NCBI GenBank assembly: GCA_016215625.1
Contig: JACRIW010000079.1
Location: forward strand, 1-38,754
Reading direction: 5' to 3'
Length of the DNA: 38,754 nt
From: Candidatus Eiseniibacteriota bacterium
GTDB lineage: Bacteria > Eisenbacteria > RBG-16-71-46
The position numbers were made by a program, and so were the translations under genes. Below are positions 24,272-31,656 of the stretch, piece after piece; the first letter of the stretch is position 1; the number at the start of each line of letters is the position of its first letter. The notes under the pieces are model-generated. The model was given only the letters and a program-made list of their open reading frames with translations, was not told the DNA's origin and did no database searches.

Positions 24272-25024
24272 TCACCAGAAGTGCGCCGTCGACTGCGACG
24301 GCTGGGTGCGATGACAGACGAGACAGAGGCTGCGGTTCGTGTTGGGAATGCGCAGGAACGGCCGGTAGCGCTCGGAGTGCGGCTCGTGGCAGGTCGCGCA
24401 CTGCACCTTGCCGTTCTCGAGCACGAGCCCGGCGGCCTGCACCGCGCTCGCGGGCTGGAAACCGGCGTCGCGCGAGGCGTCGTACGTGATCGAGATCGGG
24501 TGCTGCTTGCGCATGTCGTCGGGGCGGAACCAGACGTGCTCCCAGTTGAGGCCGCCCGCGGGGTTGCCGCCGTTGTGGCAGCCCGTGCAGCGCTCGATCG
24601 TCTCGCGGTGCGGACCCGGTCCCGAGTGCGTGACGGGCGCCACCTGGACGTCGTCGAGTCCGATCGTGCCGTCGTGGCACGACAGGCAGAGCCGCGACAC
24701 GCCCGTCGGCTGCGCGTCCGCGATCATGTCGAGCGGACCTTCGTACATGCGGTACGGACCACTCGGCAGGCGCCGGTTCCACAGCGGGCGCTCGCCGCCG
24801 CCGCCGTGCGGCGCGTGGCAGTAGACGCACACCTGTCCGTAGTTCGTGATCATCCCGGACATCGGCGAGATCTGCGCCGGGTGCGTGAGGTTGTGGAACG
24901 TCTCGGGCACGGTCGAACCGGTGGGCCACTCGGCGCGCACGGCCGTGACGAAGCCCACGAGCACGGCCGCCGCGATCAGCACGATCACGACCGCGCGCAG
25001 CACGGGGACGAACACTTCGGTCAT
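24272..25024 (-). CDS. pentaheme c-type cytochrome (doubled CXXCH type), membrane-anchored or secreted
   Basis: A 250-residue protein whose ATG overlaps the stop of the diheme gene (ATGA). The N-terminus is a hydrophobic helix (8-29) that may be an anchor or a cleaved signal. Heme sites are CVYCH 66-70, CLSCH 113-117, CTGCH 146-150, CATCH 209-213 and CLVCH 234-238. Shared landmarks with the tetraheme protein are FHNLTHPAQ/LHNLSYAAS, NYGQVCVYCHAPHGG, LWNR, CLSCHDGTIGLDD and RPFLRIPNTNRSLCLVCH. The CTGCH site and its surroundings are the extra element. As a periplasmic relay it could pass electrons between the diheme protein and later members of the operon. Confidence 0.9.
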   Translation of the reverse strand: MTEVFVPVLRAVVIVLIAAAVLVGFVTAVRAEWPTGSTVPETFHNLTHPAQISPMSGMITNYGQVCVYCHAPHGGGGERPLWNRRLPSGPYRMYEGPLDMIADAQPTGVSRLCLSCHDGTIGLDDVQVAPVTHSGPGPHRETIERCTGCHNGGNPAGGLNWEHVWFRPDDMRKQHPISITYDASRDAGFQPASAVQAAGLVLENGKVQCATCHEPHSERYRPFLRIPNTNRSLCLVCHRTQPSQSTAHFW

Positions 25025-25860
25025 TGCGCCATGCTCGCGATGTACGAGGCCACGTCCACGACCGCCTTGTCCGTGGAGAGCGCCGCCGCCATGCCGCGCA
25101 TCTGCATTCCCGAAATGTCGAGGTCGTGATAGCCGCGCAGTCCGCGGCGGAACTTCGTGAGCTGGCCGACGAGGTACCAGTCGGCCTGTCCGGCGAGCGC
25201 CGGCGTGCGGATCTCCGGCCGGCCCGCGCCGTTCGCGCCGTGGCACGCGGCGCAGATCATCTTGAACGTGCGCTCGCCCGCGGCGCGGTCGCCACGCAGC
25301 GTGCGCGCGGGAACTTCACCTTCGAGGCTCGCGACGTACACCGCGACGTCGAGCATCGCCTGCTCGTCGGCGAGCGCCATGGCCATCGGCGCCATCATCT
25401 GGCCGCCGATGTCGTCGTCCTTCGCGCCGCGGATGCCGCCCCGGAACTTGCGCAGCTGCGCGAGCAGGTACCACGGCTCCTGGCGATTGAGCGCGGGCGC
25501 ACCGATGTCCTTGTTGCCTTCGGCGTTCGCCCCGTGGCATGGCAGGCAGGTGCTCTCGAAGATGCCCTTGCCCGTCTCGAGATGACCGAACGCCTTGGCC
25601 GGCGGCGGCACCCGCGGAGGCGCAGGCGCGGGGGGCGCCTCGCTCTCCGCGGAACCGCTCGTGTCGGAAGAGTCGGTCGAAGCCGAACCGACGGAATCCG
25701 CGGGGGGCTGGACTCCGTCGGCGGTGTCGCCGTAGGCGCGAGGGGGGGACTGGAGCGCGCCCACGGCTGCGAAGAAGGTGACGAACACGATCAACCCTGC
25801 CGCTGTCCGGAGGGAACGGCGGGCACGAGCGCAGGCATGGACGGGGCGAAAAGGCGGCAC
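25021..25860 (-). CDS. diheme cytochrome c (c4/c553-like), first gene of the cytochrome operon
   Basis: A 279-residue protein if started at GTG 25860 (GGAG 6 nt upstream); the frame is open further upstream to ATG 26076, but that part lacks coding character. An Arg-rich N-terminus and hydrophobic helix (about 15-35) form a signal or anchor. A Ser/Asp/Pro-rich linker (44-88) follows, then two tandem class I cytochrome domains: CLPCH 105-109 with later MAPMAMALADEQ, and CAACH 203-207 with ISGMQMRGMAAAL supplying the axial Met. WYLLAQLRKFRGGIRG and WYLVGQLTKFRRGLRG mark the two repeats. The c4-like soluble domain could receive electrons from an inner-membrane complex. Confidence 0.88.
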   Translation of the reverse strand: MPPFRPVHACARARRSLRTAAGLIVFVTFFAAVGALQSPPRAYGDTADGVQPPADSVGSASTDSSDTSGSAESEAPPAPAPPRVPPPAKAFGHLETGKGIFESTCLPCHGANAEGNKDIGAPALNRQEPWYLLAQLRKFRGGIRGAKDDDIGGQMMAPMAMALADEQAMLDVAVYVASLEGEVPARTLRGDRAAGERTFKMICAACHGANGAGRPEIRTPALAGQADWYLVGQLTKFRRGLRGYHDLDISGMQMRGMAAALSTDKAVVDVASYIASMAQ

Positions 25861-26192
25861 GTCGGCTCCACGGATGGCGGCGGGGTCAAACGCGTGTCTG
25901 CACGCCTTTGTAGCAAGCCGCCTGCCCTTGCGTGTGGCGACACGCTCCAGCCCCCTATGGCTCGACGGGCGTCGGAGGCGCATGGATGGCGGCTCCGGCG
26001 CAGCGGACTGCGGCGCTGGCGGTTGGGGGGTTTCGCGTGTCCAAACATGGACGGGAGGACTTCGCACTCCCCTCACCGATGCACGTCTGGCTGCGCGCGA
26101 ACGCTCCCGCGCGGGCCGGTCATTCAGGCCAAGTTGTCAGCAGCCCGCGCGCCGCACCGCAGTTTTGTCAGCAGGGCGAACGCGAAGTGGCC
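25861..26192. other. intergenic region before the cytochrome operon
   Basis: No convincing gene. An open minus-strand frame continues from the diheme gene to ATG 26076 but encodes Arg/Pro-rich sequence. Short repeats are present: TGTCAGCAG at 26135-26143 and 26166-26174; GGATGGCGGC near 25872 and 25984; CATGGACGGG near 25837 and 26046. TTGACC occurs about 30 nt before the start, with no matching -10 element. The operon promoter could not be identified here. Confidence 0.5.
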
Positions 26193-26714
26193 TCACGCGC
26201 CCGCCGCTTCGCCGCTCGCGTACAGGCACAGTTCCTCGCCCGCCTCGCTCAGGCGCACGAGCTTCTCGAAGCGCATGCCGACGTCCTCGAGCACGCGGCA
26301 CGAGGCCGTGTTGCCGGGACTGCAGATCGCGACCACACGCGGATGCCCCAGCGCGCCATGCGCGTACGCGAGGCACGCGGCCGCCACTTCGCGGGCGTAG
26401 CCCTGGCCGCGCCCCTGCGGCAGGAACGCGAAGCCGAGATCTGGGTCGGGAAGCGTCTCGCGCTTCAGCAGGCTGCACACGCCGATCAGCTCGGTCTCGC
26501 CCCGGCGCGAGACGGCCCACAGCCCGAGCCCACGCTTCGCATAGAGCGGCAGGTAGGCGCGCTCGAGATACGCGCGCGCCGCGTCCACCGTGGCGGCGTC
26601 GCGCGGGCCGATGAATCGGATCCAGTCGGGATCGTTGACCAGGGCGTGCACGAAGGGCGCGTCGTCGAGCGTGAGCTCGCGCGCCTCGAGCCGATCCGTG
26701 GCGAGCACGGTCAC
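26193..26714 (-). CDS. GNAT acetyltransferase (RimJ/RimL-like)
   Basis: A 173-residue protein starting at GTG 26714 in a GTGA overlap with the DinB-like gene. N-terminal TDRLEARELTLDDAPFVHAL is typical of Acetyltransf_3. The acetyl-CoA loop reads LPQGRGQGYAREVAAACLAY, followed by VAICSPGNTASCRVLEDVGM, the NxxSxxxxEKxGF-like motif. Such enzymes acetylate N-terminal amines or small molecules; the substrate is not evident. It is the last gene of a three-gene minus-strand unit with two DinB-fold proteins. Confidence 0.85.
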   Translation of the reverse strand: MTVLATDRLEARELTLDDAPFVHALVNDPDWIRFIGPRDAATVDAARAYLERAYLPLYAKRGLGLWAVSRRGETELIGVCSLLKRETLPDPDLGFAFLPQGRGQGYAREVAAACLAYAHGALGHPRVVAICSPGNTASCRVLEDVGMRFEKLVRLSEAGEELCLYASGEAAGA

Positions 26715-27265
26715 GAGTGCGTCGCCGTCGGGTCTTCCCCGCGCGCCATCGCCTCGTTGAACGCCTTCGAGGCCCCGCGAGCGACGCTGAGCGTCTGCCA
26801 CTTCGCCCCTCCCACGAGGTGCTTGGCGAGCAGCACGATCTGGCCGGTGTGCACGCCGTAGTGCTGCAGCTGGCGGCTCACCGCCGCGCTCGCGAGCATC
26901 GGCTTCGTGCGGATGGTGATCGTGCGGTCGAGGTCGGCTTCGGTCAGGCCGTCGAGCGCCGCGAACAAACAGGCCCAGCCCTCTTCCCAGCGCGCGAGGA
27001 TCTGCTCCTTCGTGAGCGACTTCGGGTTGTCGAACTCGCCGTCGCGGTCACGGTTCGGTTTCTCGCCGTCGGTCGTGAGGAAGTCCGTCCAGCGCGAGAG
27101 CATGTTTCCGCTCAAGTGCAGCATGATCGTCGCGATGCTGTTCGACTCGGGGCCCAGCTGGTGCGTCCACTGTTCGAAGGGCACCTGCGCGATCGCGCGG
27201 TCGCACTGCGCCTTCGAGTCGGCGTAGCGCTTGCGCACGTCGGCGAGCCAGAGCATTCCGTTCAT
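26711..27265 (-). CDS. DinB-superfamily protein (DUF1572-like)
   Basis: A 184-residue four-helix protein behind GGAGG. Likely metal ligands are His in IATIMLHLSGNM (about 54) and the HxxxH pair in QLQHYGVHTGQIVLLAKHL. SRWTDFLTTDGEKPNRDRD is characteristic of DUF1572 members. DinB-like proteins include thiol-dependent S-transferases (bacillithiol, mycothiol); the cofactor used here is unknown. It lies between a second DinB-like gene (16 bp upstream) and the GNAT gene (4-nt overlap). Confidence 0.8.
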   Translation of the reverse strand: MNGMLWLADVRKRYADSKAQCDRAIAQVPFEQWTHQLGPESNSIATIMLHLSGNMLSRWTDFLTTDGEKPNRDRDGEFDNPKSLTKEQILARWEEGWACLFAALDGLTEADLDRTITIRTKPMLASAAVSRQLQHYGVHTGQIVLLAKHLVGGAKWQTLSVARGASKAFNEAMARGEDPTATHS

Positions 27266-27281
27266 GGGGTCCTCCGGGGAT

Positions 27282-27782
27282 TCAGGCGATCGGCCACTGG
27301 CGCACCCAGCGCGGCGGCTGGGCGCCACCCTGGCGCAGCAGCAGCTGGAGCTGGCCCACGTGGTGCTGCACGTGCCGGTTGGTGTTGAGGAACGCCTCGA
27401 AGCGGCTGAGGTCGTAGGAGTGGAAGCGCCAGCGCTCCGCCGCCGACTCGGGCGTGAGCGTGAGCAGCTCACGAAGAGCGCGTGCACGGCCGTGCGCGAG
27501 GAACGCGAGCATCTCTTCCTTCGTGTACACCCGGTCCGGGTAGACGCCTTCGGGATCCATCTCCCCGAGCGTGTAGGGCGCGGGCGGCACGTAGGACTCG
27601 GGCTCGGCCGTGGAGTAGCAGTCGAGCCAGAAAGCGGTGTGGTAGACGAGGTACCAGAACTCGTGCGGGCCGATGCGCTCGCCCCAGACGTGCGGCGGGC
27701 ATGCGGCGATCGCGTGCTCCATGGCCTGGACCGAAGCGGCGAGCTGACTGGCGAGCGCGTTGCGTGCAAGTGCGAAAGACAT
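27282..27782 (-). CDS. DinB-superfamily protein
   Basis: A 166-residue helical protein. The likely metal site is His in FWYLVYHTAFWLDCY and the late RHVQHHVGQLQLLLRQ. It shares only the fold pattern with its neighbour. The middle part (YVPPAPYTLGEMDPEGVYPD) is the substrate loop seen in DinB_2-like members. No catalytic role can be assigned. First gene of the DinB-DinB-GNAT unit; recX ends 59 bp upstream. Confidence 0.75.
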   Translation of the reverse strand: MSFALARNALASQLAASVQAMEHAIAACPPHVWGERIGPHEFWYLVYHTAFWLDCYSTAEPESYVPPAPYTLGEMDPEGVYPDRVYTKEEMLAFLAHGRARALRELLTLTPESAAERWRFHSYDLSRFEAFLNTNRHVQHHVGQLQLLLRQGGAQPPRWVRQWPIA

Positions 27783-27841
27783 GTCCGAATCCGAAGGGTG
27801 ATGGGTTCGATCCGCTCGTGCGATGCCGCGGTGCCTCCAGC

Positions 27842-28363
27842 TTACTCGCCGGCCTCGTCGTCGCGAATCGAAAGTACCCGGCGGATCGTGTCGCCGTCGA
27901 AGCCCCTTCGCGCGAGCAGCGCGTACAGACGCTGGCTGCGCACGCGCGGCTCGAGCTTCGCGTAGCGCGCGGACACCTGCGTGACGAGCTTGCGCGCGAC
28001 CTCGAACTCGTCGGCTGCTCCCTCCCGCTCCTCGATCAGCCCGCGACCGGCGACGATCGCCTCGTCGGTGACGCCCTTGGCGCGCAGCTCGCGCTGCAGG
28101 CGCGACCAGCCCGAGGGGCGGCGGCCCCAGCGGCCGGCGAGGAACGCACGCGCGTACTCGGCGTCGTTCACGAGCCCGACTTCGGTGAGCCGATCCACGA
28201 CTTCGGTCACGACCGGCGCCGCGAAGCCCTTGTCGCGCAGCCGGCGCTCGAGGTCGCTTCGCGTCCGGCGCGTGCGCTCGAGCAGCTTGAGCGCCGCCTC
28301 GCGAGTCGCGGCCGGATCGTCGTTCGGCTCGGCGTCGCTTTCACGCCGCGTGCGGAAGGCCAT
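27842..28363 (-). CDS. recX: RecX-family regulator of RecA
   Basis: A 173-residue all-helical protein of usual length. RecX motifs are ALKLLERTRRTRSDLERRLRDKGF, VVDRLTEVGLVNDAEYARAF and SRLQRELRAKGVTDEAI, corresponding to the three tandem three-helix repeats. RecX binds within the groove of the RecA filament and limits its growth. It lies 76 bp downstream of recA on the same strand; a strong hairpin in that gap may reduce its expression relative to recA. Confidence 0.93.
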   Translation of the reverse strand: MAFRTRRESDAEPNDDPAATREAALKLLERTRRTRSDLERRLRDKGFAAPVVTEVVDRLTEVGLVNDAEYARAFLAGRWGRRPSGWSRLQRELRAKGVTDEAIVAGRGLIEEREGAADEFEVARKLVTQVSARYAKLEPRVRSQRLYALLARRGFDGDTIRRVLSIRDDEAGE

Positions 28364-28395
28364 GGTCGGTCGAACTCCCCGTGAAGGTCAGAGAC

Positions 28396-28425
28396 GGGCG
28401 CCGCCCGATACGTTGGACGGCGCCC
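28396..28425 (-). promoter_or_regulatory. hairpin in the recA-recX gap
   Basis: GGGCGCCG (28396-28403) and CGGCGCCC (28418-28425) are a perfect 8-bp inverted repeat with a 14-nt loop. It lies 15 bp after the recA stop and 32 bp before the recX start. No T run follows. Partial termination between recA and recX is known in E. coli; this stem could have the same effect or protect the recA 3' end. Confidence 0.5.
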
Positions 28426-28439
28426 GGACCTGGCGGAAC

Positions 28440-29582
28440 TTAACGGCGAGTCGCGGCGGCCGGAACGGGCGCGGAGGGACGGGCCGCGGCAGCGGCCGCC
28501 TTCGCGGCGTCGGGCGACGGAGCGTTGCCGTTCGTGGCCGAAGGAGCAGCCGCGGTGGCGGCGGCACCCGAGACCTTGAGACCGAGCTGCGGGAAGAGCT
28601 TCGCTTCGATCTTGGCGCGCACGTCCGGATGTTCCTTGAGGTACATGCGCGTGTTCTCGCGACCCTGGCCGAGCCGCTCGTCACCGAAGCTGAACCAGGT
28701 GCCGGCCTTGCTGACGACCATCTTGTCCACGGCGAAGTCGATCAGCTCGCCTTCGCGCGAGATGCCCTGGTTGTAGAGGATGTCGAACTCGGCCTCACGG
28801 AACGGCGCGGCGACCTTGTTCTTCACGACCTTCACCTTGGTGCGGTTGCCGACGGCCTGCTCGCCTTCCTTCAGCGTGGCGATGCGGCGGATGTCGAGGC
28901 GCACGGAGGCGTAGAACTTGAGCGCACGGCCGCCGGCGGTCGTCTCGGGGTTGCCGAACATGACGCCGATCTGCATGCGGATCTGGTTGATGAAGATGAC
29001 CGTCGTGTTGCTCTTGTTGATCGAGCCGGTCAGCTTGCGGAGCGCCTGCGACATGAGGCGCGCCTGCAGACCGACGTGCGAGTCGCCCATTTCGCCTTCG
29101 ATTTCGGCGCGCGGCACGAGGGCGGCGACCGAGTCGATGACGACGATGTCCACGGCGGCCGAGCGCACGAGCGTGTCGGCGATCTCGAGCGCCTCTTCGC
29201 CGGTGTCCGGCTGCGCGACGTGCAGGTTGGCGATGTCCACGCCGAGCTTCTGCGCGTAGCCGGAGTCGAGCGCGTGCTCGGCGTCGATGAACACCGCGTT
29301 GCCGCCATTGCGCTGGGCGTTCGCGATGATCGTGAGCGCGAGCGTCGTCTTGCCCGAGGATTCCGGTCCGTAGATTTCGATGATGCGGCCGCGGGGCACG
29401 CCGCCCACGCCGAGAGCCATGTCGAGGCCGATCGAGCCGGTGCTGATGGTCTCGATCTCGGGCGCGGCATTGCCTTCGCCCAGCTTCATGATGGCGCCCT
29501 TGCCGAACTGCTTCTCGATCTGCTGGAGCGCCAGGTCGAGAGCCTTCGTGCGTTCCTTGGCGTTTGCCGGGTTGGTGATCAT
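28440..29582 (-). CDS. recA: recombinase RecA
   Basis: A 380-residue RecA starting at ATG 29582 (AAGGAG upstream). The Walker A is GPESSGKTT (72-80). Other landmarks are [40 protein letters not shown] (Walker B), [19 protein letters not shown] (with the L2 region) and [19 protein letters not shown]. The core is standard. The tail of about 40 residues is Ala/Pro-rich and ends AAATRR; it replaces the acidic tail that modulates E. coli RecA. The gene has its own promoter overlapped by a LexA-like dyad, and recX follows. Confidence 0.98.
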   Translation of the reverse strand: MITNPANAKERTKALDLALQQIEKQFGKGAIMKLGEGNAAPEIETISTGSIGLDMALGVGGVPRGRIIEIYGPESSGKTTLALTIIANAQRNGGNAVFIDAEHALDSGYAQKLGVDIANLHVAQPDTGEEALEIADTLVRSAAVDIVVIDSVAALVPRAEIEGEMGDSHVGLQARLMSQALRKLTGSINKSNTTVIFINQIRMQIGVMFGNPETTAGGRALKFYASVRLDIRRIATLKEGEQAVGNRTKVKVVKNKVAAPFREAEFDILYNQGISREGELIDFAVDKMVVSKAGTWFSFGDERLGQGRENTRMYLKEHPDVRAKIEAKLFPQLGLKVSGAAATAAAPSATNGNAPSPDAAKAAAAAARPSAPVPAAATRR

Positions 29583-29653
29583 GGAGCTGCGTCTCCTTCG
29601 CAGGGGCTGCGCTTGATGTGCGGGGATGGCCGCCGGGGACGGCCTCGGGGCGC

Positions 29654-29682
29654 ATACTACACAGGTGTGCAGTAACCCCCAA
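29654..29682 (-). promoter_or_regulatory. recA: candidate recA promoter
   Basis: On the minus strand TTGGGG (29677-29682) and TAGTAT (29654-29659) are exactly 17 nt apart, about 72 nt before the recA ATG. Matches to consensus are modest (3 of 6 and 4 of 6). A palindrome covers the spacer and -10, as expected for a repressed SOS promoter. Upstream, eight A (minus strand) between C5 and G5 blocks (29676-29700) may be the thpR 3' end or an UP-like element. Confidence 0.5.
29655..29674. promoter_or_regulatory. candidate LexA (SOS) operator over the recA promoter
   Basis: A 20-bp dyad: left half TACTACACAG, right half GTGTGCAGTA, 8 of 10 positions symmetric. The core on the minus strand is TGCAC-ACCT-GTGTA. 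This is one base from the TGCNC-N4-GTGCA site recalled for Fibrobacter succinogenes LexA, and unlike the E. coli CTGT-N8-ACAG or Bacillus boxes. It covers the -10 element and spacer of recA. No lexA gene is in the window. Confidence 0.55.
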
Positions 29683-29713
29683 GGACTTTTTTTTCGGGGG
29701 GTCTCCGGACTCC

Positions 29714-30268
29714 CTACTTCCCCAGCAGCGCCTCGCCGACCACGTCGTAGCGCGAGCCGCCGGGAGCGAGCGCGCTCTGCACCAGCACGAGCTTCTCGAC
29801 CTGGAAGCGCACCTCGGGCGCGGGCGTCTTGGTCAACCGCTCGGTCCAGTCCGCGGGCGTGCGCACGCGGCCGAGCGTCAGGTGCGGCTCGAAGTCGTGA
29901 TCCGCCGCGGGGAAACCGTGCTTCGCGAGCGTCTTGTCGAGCGCCGCAGCCAGCTTGCGCAGCGCCTCCGCCCCGCCGGTGAGCCCGGCCCACAGCACGC
30001 GCGCGCGCTTCGAGTTCGGGAACGCGCCGAGGCCGCCGAGTGCGACCTCGAACGCAGACTGCGTCTTCGCGGCCTCGCGGGCCGCCGACAGCGCCGCGGC
30101 CATGCCGGCCTCGTCCTGCTCGGCGAGGAAACGCAGCGTGAAGTGCAGGTTGTCGCGCTTGACCCACGAGACGCTGTTGCCACCGCGGGTCGCGCGCAGC
30201 GCGTCGCTCGCCTGCGCGGCGGCGGCCTGCGCGGCGGACGGTGGGAAGACGGCGAGGAAAAGGCGCAT
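29714..30268 (-). CDS. thpR: RNA 2',3'-cyclic phosphodiesterase (2'-5' RNA ligase family, ThpR)
   Basis: A 184-residue 2H-phosphoesterase. [14 protein letters not shown] is the usual start, and the two HxT motifs are NLHFTLRFL (about 43-45) and EPHLTLGRV (about 130). [11 protein letters not shown] and [18 protein letters not shown] are typical of the family, which opens 2',3'-cyclic phosphates on RNA. It starts 10 bp after the cinA stop and precedes recA; cinA-thpR-recA is a recurring order in bacteria. Confidence 0.93.
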   Translation of the reverse strand: MRLFLAVFPPSAAQAAAAQASDALRATRGGNSVSWVKRDNLHFTLRFLAEQDEAGMAAALSAAREAAKTQSAFEVALGGLGAFPNSKRARVLWAGLTGGAEALRKLAAALDKTLAKHGFPAADHDFEPHLTLGRVRTPADWTERLTKTPAPEVRFQVEKLVLVQSALAPGGSRYDVVGEALLGK

Positions 30269-30278
30269 GGTCGCGGTC

Positions 30279-31535
30279 TCAGTCCAGTGAGGGATCGACG
30301 GGAAGTTCGAGCAGGTGCCGGCGCAGCATGTCGAGCGCGGTCTGCGCGGCGCGCTCGCGGATCGTGGCGCGCGTGCCGAGGAAGCGGTGCACTCGCGAGA
30401 CGGTGCCGAGCGGGGTGACGAGGGCGATGAACACCGTGCCGACGGGCTTGTTCTCGCTGCCGCCGTCGGGACCGGCCACGCCGGTGATGCCGATGCCGAC
30501 CTCGACGTTCGCGTGCGCGCGCGCACCGGCCGCCATCTGCTCGGCCACCGCGGCGCTCACCGCGCCCTGCGCGTTCAGCGTCGCCTCGTCGACGTCGAGC
30601 TGCTCGAGCTTGGCGGCGTTCGCGTACGTCACGAACCCGCGCTCGAACCAGGCGGAGGAGCCCGGTGTGTCGGTGAGGCGCTTGGCGAGCAGCCCGCCCG
30701 TGCACGACTCGGCCGTCGCGACGCGCCAGGAGCGCTCGCGCAGGCACGAACCGACGACCTCTTCCATGCCGATGCCGCCCTCGGCGTAGACGACGTTGCG
30801 CACCTTGGCCATGAGCTCGTTGTACGCGCGCAGCACGCTCTCGCGCACGCCGGGCGCGCTGTTGCCCGCGACGGTCACGCGCAGGTCCACGCCGAAGTAG
30901 CTCGGCAGGTACGCGAACGACGCGCCCGGCCACTGGTCGGGCAGCGAGCCGATGCGTTCGTGCAGCTGGCTTTCGAACGCGCCGTACGTGCGCAGCGTGA
31001 AGCTCTCGACCGTGCGGCCCGTGCGCTCGCGCAGGAAGGGCACCAGGTACTCCTCGGTGAGCGCTTCCATCTCCTGCGGGACGCCGGGCAGCAGGATCAC
31101 GGGTTTGTCGCGGTGCGTGATCACGATGCCGGGCGCCGCGCCCACCGGGTTCATCCAGACTTCGGCGCCGCGCGGGATGAGCGCCATGGTCTCGACCGTC
31201 GCGGGCAGCTTGCGCCCGGACTTCTTGCCACGTTCGCGGATCGCCGCGAGCACCTGCTCGTCGAGTCCCAGCGGACGGCCGAGCAGCGTCGCGACCGCCT
31301 TGCGCGTGACGTCGTCCGGCGTCGGTCCGAGACCGCCCGTCATGACCACCGCGTCCGCGCGTTCGAGCGCGCGGCCGAGCCCCTCCGCGATGCGTTCGGC
31401 CGAGTCGCCCACCGTGGAATGCCACAGCACCTCCACGCTCGTCGCCTCGAGGGCGCGGGCGAGGTAGGCGAAGTTGGTGTCCACGGTGCGGCCGGACAGC
31501 ACTTCGTTTCCGATGGTGACGATCTCGACGTTCAT
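30279..31535 (-). CDS. cinA: CinA-family protein, nucleotide pyrophosphatase plus NMN deamidase domains
   Basis: A 418-residue protein with both standard domains. The N-terminal MoCF-like domain (1-170) has MNVEIVTIGNEVLSGRTVDT, VVMTGGLGPTPDDVTRKAVA and ILLPGVPQEMEAL. The C-terminal amidohydrolase domain (about 255-410, PncC-like) has WRVATAESCTGGLLAKRLTD with the catalytic Ser, VEVGIGITGVAGPDGGSENK and KPVGTVFIAL. The protein recycles pyridine nucleotides (ADP-ribose and NMN); the competence link is by name only. About 120 bp separate it from the M48 gene, containing a GGGGCC/GGCCCC hairpin (31619-31640). Confidence 0.95.
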   Translation of the reverse strand: MNVEIVTIGNEVLSGRTVDTNFAYLARALEATSVEVLWHSTVGDSAERIAEGLGRALERADAVVMTGGLGPTPDDVTRKAVATLLGRPLGLDEQVLAAIRERGKKSGRKLPATVETMALIPRGAEVWMNPVGAAPGIVITHRDKPVILLPGVPQEMEALTEEYLVPFLRERTGRTVESFTLRTYGAFESQLHERIGSLPDQWPGASFAYLPSYFGVDLRVTVAGNSAPGVRESVLRAYNELMAKVRNVVYAEGGIGMEEVVGSCLRERSWRVATAESCTGGLLAKRLTDTPGSSAWFERGFVTYANAAKLEQLDVDEATLNAQGAVSAAVAEQMAAGARAHANVEVGIGITGVAGPDGGSENKPVGTVFIALVTPLGTVSRVHRFLGTRATIRERAAQTALDMLRRHLLELPVDPSLD

Positions 31536-31618
31536 GCGCGGGCGTGTGCTCGGGAGGACCTGCGTGGTGCGGGGACGTTTCGCGCGCACTTTGACGCAGT
31601 GCGGGGTGTGCGGCAACT

Positions 31619-31640
31619 GGGGCCGGGCGGGCGCGGCCCC
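31619..31640 (-). terminator. GC hairpin between the M48 protease and cinA
   Basis: GGGGCC (31619-31624) and GGCCCC (31635-31640) with a 10-nt loop, 16 bp after the M48 stop. There is no T run on the minus strand, so it is at best a weak or factor-assisted terminator. Confidence 0.3.
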
Positions 31641-31656
31641 GCAGTCGCCAAACGCC

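Noticed and set aside
25861-26076. Longer N-terminus for the diheme cytochrome from ATG 26076
   Set aside because: The extra 72 residues are Arg/Pro-rich and would bury the signal helix; GTG 25860 has a ribosome site and places the helix near the N-terminus.
26135-26174. Repeated TGTCAGCAG as start of a CRISPR-like or binding-site array
   Set aside because: Only two 9-bp copies exist, with no regular spacers or further units.
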